Assembly: GCF_023159225.1 (NCBI RefSeq)
Contig: NC_063171.1
Location: 37,479,378-37,543,377, forward strand
DNA length: 64,000 nucleotides
Origin: Perognathus longimembris pacificus
Taxonomy: Eukaryota > Chordata > Mammalia > Rodentia > Heteromyidae
Direction of reading: 5' to 3'
This document shows, piece by piece, positions 48,051 to 56,800 of the stretch (positions are counted from its first letter, which is position 1; each line of letters starts with the position of its first letter). The notes beneath the pieces are model-generated. The model did not search any database and was not told the DNA's origin. It saw only the letters and a program-made list of their open reading frames with translations. The position numbers and the translations under genes are program-made.

Positions 48051-48572
48051 GCTAATTCTATGGTGCCTTTAATTATGCAATCAAGAATTGCAGACTAGAT
48101 GAGCTGAATTCAAAACAAGAAGCTTCCTGTTGATGCAGCCCCATTTCTCTCTTTTCTGCTCTAGCACAGTGGCAGTGAACAGGCATTCACAGGATTACAC
48201 ACGGATGGATTGCATCTCTGCACTACTCCTCCCTAGGGCACTCAGACACAATGGTGCAAAGCTATACACATTAGGAAAATCATCTTGGTTATTTATACAA
48301 ATGTAGTGATGCATAGCTTCTGATAGGGTTCTAAAACATCACAACTAATGATTGTTTGACTCAGGATGTGTTTGTGTGCTCCCCAAGTGGTTGTGATGTT
48401 TTAGGAAGAACTCTTCATTGTTGATGGGAGTCTCAGAGGAAATACTTCAACCATTGCAGTAGTTGAGGGGGCCCCTGGGCCTCTCTGTCCAAGGCTTGCC
48501 TGTGTTTTTGTTTTGATACTATCTAAATCATACCACAACCAATAATCATCAAAGCCTTGGAAGATCATTCTT

Positions 48573-48790
48573 TTTTTTTTTTTTTTTTTTTTTTTTTTGG
48601 CCAGTCCTGGGCCTTGGACTCAGGGCCTGAGCACTTTCCCTGGCTTCTTCCCGCTCAAGGCTAGCACTCTGCCACTTGAGCCACAGCGCCGCTTCTGGCC
48701 GTTTTCTGTATATGTGGTGCTGGGGAATCGAACCTAGGGCCTCGTGTATCCGAGGCAGGCACTCTTGCCACTAGGCTATATCCCTAGCCC
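48573..48790 (-). mobile_element. Young IDL-Geo SINE with target-site duplication
   Basis: A full-length reverse copy with a T run of about 27. The duplication TGGAAGATCATTCTT lies at 48558-48572 and 48791-48805. It is nearly identical to the copy at 24618-24826, but it is at a different place in the unit, so the two are independent insertions. Confidence 0.93.
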
Positions 48791-48966
48791 TGGAAGATCA
48801 TTCTTGATATGAATAGACCTCACCAACTGCAAGTGTGGAATGAAATGTTGGAAAGCAGCAAGCAAGAAGAGAACATGGAGCAGGACTATCCACAGTTCTG
48901 AGATGCCATTATTAGGAAACGAAGGAAAGAGAGCATGCTGAAGAGTTGTCTTTAAAAAAAGGGGGA

Positions 48967-49195
48967 GGGCAGCTAGGACTATGGCCTAGTGGCAAGAGTG
49001 CTTGGCTCATATACATAAAATCCTGGGCTTGATTCCTCAGCACCACATATACAGAAAATGGCACTGTGGCTCAAGTGGCAGAATGCTAGCCTTGAGCAAA
49101 AAGAAGCCAAGGACAGTGCTCAGGCCCTGAGTTCAAAGCCCAGGACTGGCAAAAAAAAAAAGCCCCCAAAACCAAAAAAAAAAACAAACCAAAAA
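48967..49195 (+). mobile_element. IDL-Geo SINE, slightly shortened
   Basis: CTAGGACTATGGCCTAGTGG, then the right half CACTGTGGCTCAAGTGGCAG. The join between halves lacks the usual GGCCAGAAGTGG phrase. The tail is an A-rich run with CCC interruptions. Confidence 0.87.
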
Positions 49196-49199
49196 ACAT

Positions 49200-50830
49200 T
49201 TACCACAGTATTCAAGAGAATAGAGGTCTGAAGGAATGAAATGAAAGTAGAGTGCCTTCCGTAAGTTACACCTAAGCTCTCTGAAATAATGTTACAAATA
49301 TTACAGCATCTACAGTTCTTACTAGTGGACAGAAGACAGACATTTGATTTGCAGATGTAACAGGAATATCCTAAACCAGCTGTAGTGAAATTCTCGAATA
49401 TTCTTGGGTCCTTTTAACTTTAAATCTGAGTTCAAAACAGCATTTCATGTCTGAGCATCACATAAAATCAAAGTAGATGTTCTGGTGCAAGAAAAGTTCT
49501 CTCTCCCATCCTTTGCTCAGTGTGTGGAGCACATGTGCGCATCTGGAGTCAAACAGCTGTGGAGCATCCAGAATCTGCTTGATCCTGTGGCATCAAACTG
49601 CAGAGGCAAGCTCTCGTTTGTGAAAGAGTCATCGGTGTGTCTTTGTGTAGATTCATATTAGCTGCTTGGTAGAAAATTTTTTAAAAAGAAAGGAAAAGAA
49701 AAAGAACCTGGCATGTAAAAAATAAATAAAAGATAACTTTGCTCTGGTGTCTAAAGATCCATTAAAAAAAATGAAAGTTGGTCAAACCCAATTCAAGATT
49801 TTGTTTTTCTTAGTTATTCTTTTGAATCCAATTCAGAGATGTTGAACAAAGGCTTAACGGTTCAATGAAATAACTGAGTCTTTACTGAAAGAAGAGTTCA
49901 GTGGGTGTTGAAGTCTACCAGATCACATCTTCAGGCTCCACACATGTTGCCCACATGTGCTGGGAGAAACTTGGCTCCCAGCTCTCAGTGAGTCTCCCTC
50001 AGGAAATGTTTGTGCTGATTTTCTTCCATCCATTTCATTTATCTTTTCTCAGAACCTTTTCCTCCCAATGATGGATGCACTTATTTCAGTGTATTTACTG
50101 ACTTTGAGACAATTAGGAAGAGTTCTTTACTATCTGGACACGTGAAGGGTCTGAGGATTGTGCTGACTGCATCTCATCTCAATTGCCTCCTTCATTCACA
50201 CCCTAGTAGAATGCTGAGAGCCTCCTGCAATAAAACTTCCATATTCAAGTCTGTGTCTCCATTTTTTCTTGGGGCTCCCAATAATCCCATTTGTAGCACA
50301 GTAACTGAAGTGACAACTGGTTAGTTTTTATTCATGATAGATTCAGTAAAAAGAGCCAGTTGTTGCTTATTTTAACTTTTAAAAAGTTATTTAGTTGTTT
50401 ATTAAGCTCTGCTTACTGTGACTCAATTTAGTTGTGAGTAATAAAATTTTATCTTTTTAGAGATAGTTTTAAAAATTCTGTATTTTTCACAGAATCCATA
50501 GAAGTGCACAGTTTTGCACTTATCTGTCCAGTGCTATTACACTGTTGACTGGTGGTGTTCTATTGACCATCTACAATAAAAGGAGATTGACTGTCTATAT
50601 CTTTCTGATTTTCAAAGAGGGAAATAGTAACTTTTTTTAAAGAAATGATCTAGGACACATGTGTAAAGTCAAAGCTTTTGTATGAAAATGTTGTGGGGGC
50701 TGATGAAGAACCATGGACTTAGTAAATGACTGGAAGGAAGGCAGATAACCCAAGGGCAGAGGGTAGAAGAGAGCTCTACTCTCTTAGGCCCTGAAAAGTT
50801 CTGGGCTGTCAGTGCCTCTGCCTTTCACAA
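49200..50830. other. 3' flank of receptor copy 4
   Basis: Non-coding sequence aligned with unit 3 at 35290-37560. No independent gene is visible, and the open frames of 60-64 codons at 49957-50324 have no counterpart in the other units. Confidence 0.6.
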
Positions 50831-51189
50831 CAGGAAGCTTTGCATAGAAGTTCAAAAGGCTGCTCTTTGTTTACTACTGAATGAGAAGATGAACACAGCT
50901 CTCCTTCAATGACTTAGTTCCTTAACATGCTTACCAGATGAATCTTTGTAGTGAATCTGTTCTGGAGTCAGTCTATCAATTTGTATCTTTCATTGGAGAC
51001 AAGTAGGGAGCTAATGGGAACTCACAAGAAGGTGTAGTCACTAAAATGGAACAACCAAATTACTCTATATTGTAGCCTACACCAGAATTTATGTCTGAGG
51101 ATAGATCAAAGGTGACAAATGAGGTCACATGGTAAATCAGAGATGACTTTCTGTCATCCCTATAATCCCTATAATATACTCTTTCTCTG

Positions 51190-51295
51190 GCATAGATTAT
51201 ATATAGTGTATATATGTAAATATATTCCTTATATAATCATATGTATAAGCTTATATAATCTATATGATTTTATACCTTATATATAATCTTGTACA
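51190..51295. repeat. AT-rich low-complexity tract
   Basis: ATATATAATC and TATATGTAAATA units. They lie just before the 51390-51620 block, which unit 3 shares at 38110-38340. Confidence 0.85.
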
Positions 51296-51730
51296 TATTC
51301 TAGTAAAAAGATCCATTTATGAATGGCATATCGTGCAGAGCCACTTATTTCTTATTTCTTGCTCCACATTCCTCCTGGAATAGAATATGAATTACTATCA
51401 AGAAGAAAAAAGCAAAGGTAGGCACAAGTCTGACACAAATTTGGAATTCAGATACACAAGAGAGCACCGTGCAGGAAGTGACCAATGCTTACAGCCTAGA
51501 CTGCAGCCGGTGTGGCCACTGCTTGAGGGAAGCCTGCTGAGCATCTGTGCCTGGACTGAGACTGTGCATGACCTGGACTGAGACTGAGAGGGCAACGAGT
51601 CAACCCTGTCTGCACTGCAGGGACCTCAGAAACCATCTTGTCCAAACCTACCTTTGTAAAAAGAAAGAGTAAAATCTCAGTGGTTGGCAAGTCACCTGGT
51701 CCAATACCACCTCTAATTAGTAGCAGCTTG

Positions 51731-53472
51731 ATCTTCCTTATCTCTGCTCTGGCCAAACCCTCCCCAAGCTTGGTCCAGGATGTGGCGGGAATTGGAGGCA
51801 GCCATGAACTATGACACCTAAGACCCTCGAAACTCTCAGAAATTGGATCTCAAGTTGTACTTCCTACCCATACTAAGTACTTCTCAGTCCTAATTCCCAG
51901 TCTTTTGGCCTCATACCCATGCTTGAGTTTGTTCTCTAGCTTAATGTTTGTGTGCTGATACATGGTAGGAAAGGGTATGGCTAAAGATGTCCTAAATAAG
52001 TGTGGTGGCAAGAATGTGATTTCAAAGCTGTGAACTGCTGTCGCCTCAGAGTAGAAGTAGGAGGAAATTTCCTGGCACAACATCAAGGAAGCCTCCTATG
52101 GGGTCATTTTCTTTCATACTGTTTCAAGGGTAATCTCTCATTCACCTTTGGGTCTTAATTCAAAAAGCTTCTTTACAAGCTATTGGGAATCTAGCAAAAT
52201 TTTACCTCTGTGAAGCAAATAGAAAAAAATACAAGAGAATATGAAGGAGCTTTATAAGAGCCACCTGTCTTTAGAAATGGGTAAGAGAAAGCTCAAATAA
52301 TTATTCCTCTATATTAGTTCCTCAGAACATTCCTTGGAAAAAACTGGAATTGAAAAATGAATTTATCCCTGTGATTTTTCTTCCCCATATATCCTTTTTC
52401 TGATACCCACAGTTGTCGAGGCCATCTGATATCAGTGGGTACCAGAAAATCATGCTCACCACTAACAGCATGTTCCTCTCTCCCTCATCCTTCACACACT
52501 TCCTAACTCTCCCGTTCAGTTAGTTATGGAAGTGGTAGTAACAGAGGTATATGGGATGACTAACATCACTTGTCTGTTAGAAATGAAGTATTTGACCCAT
52601 GTTGTTCTAAGATGTTCTCAAATCACAAACCTAGAAAGTAAAAACAGTCCAGACTTGGTATGGCTTAGTCTCTTTCCCATGGTTCTTTTTTGCTTTTGTG
52701 GTAAAGGGGTTGTATCTCAGGATCTTACCCTTAGTGATACAGTGCTTTATCACTTGAGCCATATTCCCAGCTCTTTTTGCTTTCATTATTTTTCAGATAA
52801 GGTCTGCACTTTTGCTTGGGCTGGTGTCAGACAGCTATCTACCTACCGTAGCCTCCCAAAGGTTTGAATTATAGCCACATGCCAACATGCTCAGCTCTAA
52901 TGAGTAACTTTTTATTCCATTCATTCTGTAAGACAGACTTGGGCCTTAAATAAATGAAAGAGAAAGTAAACAAACTAAAACTATGTAGAATAACTCATTT
53001 GATCCTACACCGTACTCAGAGGTGAGTGTTCTGATGACAACTGTTTGCTGGAAAAATCTCCAAAATGCTTAAGAGGCTCTATTGAGACAGAAGATAAAAG
53101 TTTGAGAGTTACTGGAGGGGTAAATCATTCACACACAAGTCCTGGACTGAACTTCATCTCTAGTATCCTGTGGCTCAAGACCAGCCCTATTGCTGTCAAG
53201 AACTAAAAGCTTGAAGTAAGTTGAAGATAGAGCAAAGAATTACCCACCTCATTAGTGTCCTCTCATCTTTATTCATTTCCAGCTCATGCTTATAATGGTT
53301 AAGAGATGACATTTGAAATCTAGGTCCTGATTGGTTTTTCTTCAAAAAGAAAATGAACTGAAAGTTTTGAATCTCTAAAAATATCTTGTTATGTAGTTTC
53401 ATGTTTATTTTGTTTAAATTATGCATCTAATTTACAAACATTAATATGAAGCTACTCATTTCCCCACCAATG
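51731..53472. other. Intergenic spacer between array and FCER1A
   Basis: Unique sequence outside the duplication, apart from one old SINE at 52690-52897. I see no coding or RNA gene. The FCER1A 3' end approaches from the right. Confidence 0.6.
52690..52897 (-). mobile_element. Decayed chimeric SINE, reverse orientation
   Basis: TATCACTTGAGCCATATTCC and CCGTAGCCTCCCAAAGGTTT keep the outline of the right half and B1 half. This copy is clearly older than the others. Confidence 0.55.
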
Positions 53473-53478
53473 TTTATT
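53473..53478 (-). terminator. Candidate poly(A) signal of FCER1A
   Basis: AATAAA on the minus strand, 162 nt after the FCER1A stop codon. A second AATAAA lies at 53404-53409. I cannot say which is used. Confidence 0.45.
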
Positions 53479-53639
53479 GAGTTCTATTATAAGCCACTAA
53501 CCAGTTACAGTTGGTTTAATGAAACAGATCTTTGAGTATGGGTGTCTCTGTGCATATTGTGAACTATGTTTGACATTTGCAAAGTTATTGAGTAGGCTGT
53601 AATGTATTGCTAGGGCAAACTGTTTCTTTAGTAATGACA

Positions 53640-53812
53640 TTAGCTACTTTGAGGAGTGGACTTGTGTTGGCCACTTTTTCTGGTCTCCCGAATCTTCAGG
53701 ATTGATTTGAACTGCTCCCGGGTTGAGAACAATATCCCTGTGTCCACAGCAAACAGCATGGCCACTGCCAATGGAATAATAACTTGGAGCCAGGAAAACC
53801 TGGATTGGTAAG
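53640..53812 (-). other. FCER1A: FCER1A exon 5 (coding part): transmembrane and tail
   Basis: Acceptor CTTCTCTAG precedes it. It encodes AYQSRFSWLQ, the hydrophobic helix with LFAVDTG, and a basic tail ending SSTOP at 53640-53642. The tail differs in sequence from the human one. Confidence 0.94.
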
Positions 53813-56800
53813 CTAGAGAAGAATATAGATGAAAAAGAAATGTAATTCATATAAACAATTGAAGAATGAGATGTATATCTTCTTATGAGAGAACCCAAAC
53901 ACAGTCCCCCGTTTTTAGCATGCAATTTCATCTAGGAGCAAAGAGAAAATACCCAGGAGACTGAGTTTTACAGTCTGTCCTTCTTGGAGTGCTGAGGAAA
54001 GCTAAGGCTAAGTGTCCCCCAATAACCTCTGTTCAGCTCTTTGTCTATCCATTGTTTCTAAGGGAAGGTTATAGAAAAAAAAATGACTTCTTTCTTGGAG
54101 CTGAAATGACTAGCATCCACAGACACTCTAGAAATAAAAACAGGGGAGCCTGGGAGTGAGGGGAAGGAGGCAACCATCGGTGTCTTATTTCTTATCATTT
54201 CTTGCATGGCTACCATGTGAAATAAGGACGTTGGAATGGTTATGTTTCTTTTGAGGCAAGCACTCTACCACTAGGCCATATTCCCAGCTTGGTTATGTTT
54301 CTTTTGGATGATCCTTATGTGATGCTGTTATTCTAATTACCTAGTACTGATTTTTTTTCCCTTATTGCTCTAGAATTATAGAGTCTAGAAAGTCTCAGTC
54401 ATAAATCACCTAGGGATGATATAAACTAGTGGTTCTCAACCAAGGTGGGCTTCACTTAACTGTCACTTAAAAGAGTTTTAAAAGGTTCTGATGCCCATGT
54501 CTCACCTTGAACCATTTAAACCAGATTCTAGAGAGGTGAATCATAGACAATAATATCTTTTGAAGTTCCTTAGATGATTCTAGTAGGATCTAGAATAACC
54601 CCCTCCTTTACTTTATGTATTGGGAGACCAGAGGCAATTAACTAGCAGTTTGGCCTCAAATTAGCAGTCTTGCCATCAGAGCTTAATTCTGACTTCGCTT
54701 ATGTGCTTTTTCAGAGAATATTAAAAGCAAGACCAAGATAAAACATCTCATTCTTTTCCTTGCAAGGAAAATGCTATAAAGGCCCTTCCTTTTACATGAA
54801 GTTTGAATAGAGTAGTTCTTTTTTCTTTTAAGCTATAGAGGCAGCTCACCCACCTGTTCTCTCCTTATCAAGCATGCAGCTTACTGACTGTTTGGTTTCA
54901 TTCTGCAGCCCCCTAACCAAGAATGGAATCGTCAAGCTTTGCACATCCCTTGTTACAACTTTGAAACTCACTTTCCATTTGATAAATAGGAGTGCTCTCC
55001 TCAGGGACAATAGGTAAGTTTGAGATCAAAACAGTAATCACAATCTATTATGCCTGGGCAGTGCTTAATAGTTTACAAAGCCACTTAACAAAATTACCTC
55101 ATTAATCTTCATAAAATTCCATAGTGTGGGCAGTATTACTATTAGCATTTAACAAATAAGGAATTTACAGTTGAGACAGACACTGGCACCTAGGTCTCCT
55201 CATTGTGAGTCGGGCAGCATTTCCAAGCTAGTAGCATAACCCAGCTGGCTCCATTCTAATAGCTGCAAACACAGATGTTCCTTCTGCCTTCCCCACTGTG
55301 AACCGTTTTTCCTTAACAATTTCACCTTTTTTGTGCCAGTACTAGAGCTTGAACTCAGGGCCTGGGTGATGTTCCTTGGCTTTTTTTTTTAAGCTCAGGA
55401 ATGGTACTCATCCATTTGAGTCATATCTCCACTTTCAGCTTTTTGCTGAGTCTTAGGCCCAGGCTACCCAGGATCCTTAGATCTCAGCCTCCTGAAGAGT
55501 TGGGATTACACACATAAACTCACCTTTTATCACAGTAATTTTGAGCCTCTCAGAGTGATATTCCAGGCGCCGAACTCTGCCATCACAGTGATAGGTACCA
55601 CTGTCATTAAGTGAGGCACTGGTAATGGTGATGTTTGGGCTTTGGTACATGTACTTGAAAGCTACATCATCCTTGTAGTAGATCACCTTGTAGACATTCC
55701 AGTTCCTCCAGCCATGACACCTGATGAGAAAGGTCTCACCCTCTCTCACCATCTCAGCAGAGGACTGAAGGAGCAGCCAATCTGAAGAGCATTTGTTATG
55801 TTATTAATTTAACCATGAATGGAGGGAGGGAAGACAGAGAGGAAATATGGATAAATGATAGGTAGGCAGGTAGGTAGGTAGATGCATGGATAGATAGATA
55901 GGTGCATACATACATACATACATACATGCATGCATGCATGCATACAAGAGGTTATGCTTGAAATGTCAGAAATTACAAATTATCACTAATTTATTTCTTG
56001 ACTCACAAGGGCAGCATTAATGAGCAAAGTAAGGCTTAGAGTCTGTCTCCTACACTAATGAATCTTCTCTCCTGAAGCCATGGAGTCTCTCACATGTTTC
56101 TTCTGAGCCTGTGAATGAAAGGCCCTGAGACCAGAATTTCCTTCAAATTTATTACAGTTAATTCTATTCACAAAACTGAGAGTTATAATTTAGGAGAATC
56201 TATTTTGTTCTCTCTCACCTCATAGAGGTTTCTTAGGTCTGCTCTTAACTTCAATATTTTCTTAAAACATACACAGAGGGCTGGGGATATGGCCTAGTGG
56301 CAAGAGTGCTTGCCTCCCATACATGAAGCCCTGGGTTTGATTCCCCAGCACCACATATATAGAAAATGTCCAGAAGTGGCGCTGTGGCTCAAGTGGCAGA
56401 GTTCTAGCCTTGAGCAAAAAGAAGCCAGGGACAGTGCTCAGGCCCTGAGTTCAAGGCCCAGGACTGGCAAAAAACAAAACAAAACAAAAAAACATGCACA
56501 GAAATTTTAATCATTTATTTGTTTAATTCTTTATTCAGTTTCCTCTTCTTTCAGGAAGTTGGAGATGATACCTTGCTGGTAATATACCTCCAATGGGTGA
56601 CAAGATGCCGAGGACTACACAGACACTCAGCAAATACTTGTTATTAATGAGTCAGTAAAAGACAAGAGTCAGGTTCTAAGGCTAAGGTAGTAGTAAGAAT
56701 TGTAAAACATTGATGATAGGAGAATTTTGTGTAGGGACATCATGGCTGACCTGTGCCAGCGTACTTGAGTTAGGAGACATCTTTGAGGTCTTTGGACTCT

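Larger units (their letters stand above)
41720..51730 (+). repeat. Tandem duplication unit 4 (receptor copy 4)
   Basis: The last unit, with receptor copy 4 at 46994-47935. Recognisable homology to unit 3 ends near 51730, in an old MIR-like repeat. No junction L1 follows. Unit-specific insertions are SINEs at 43213-43437, 44793-45040, 48573-48790 and 48967-49195. Confidence 0.78.

Noticed and set aside
55858..55945. CRISPR-like repeat array
   Set aside because: The units are 4 nt tetranucleotide microsatellites without spacers.
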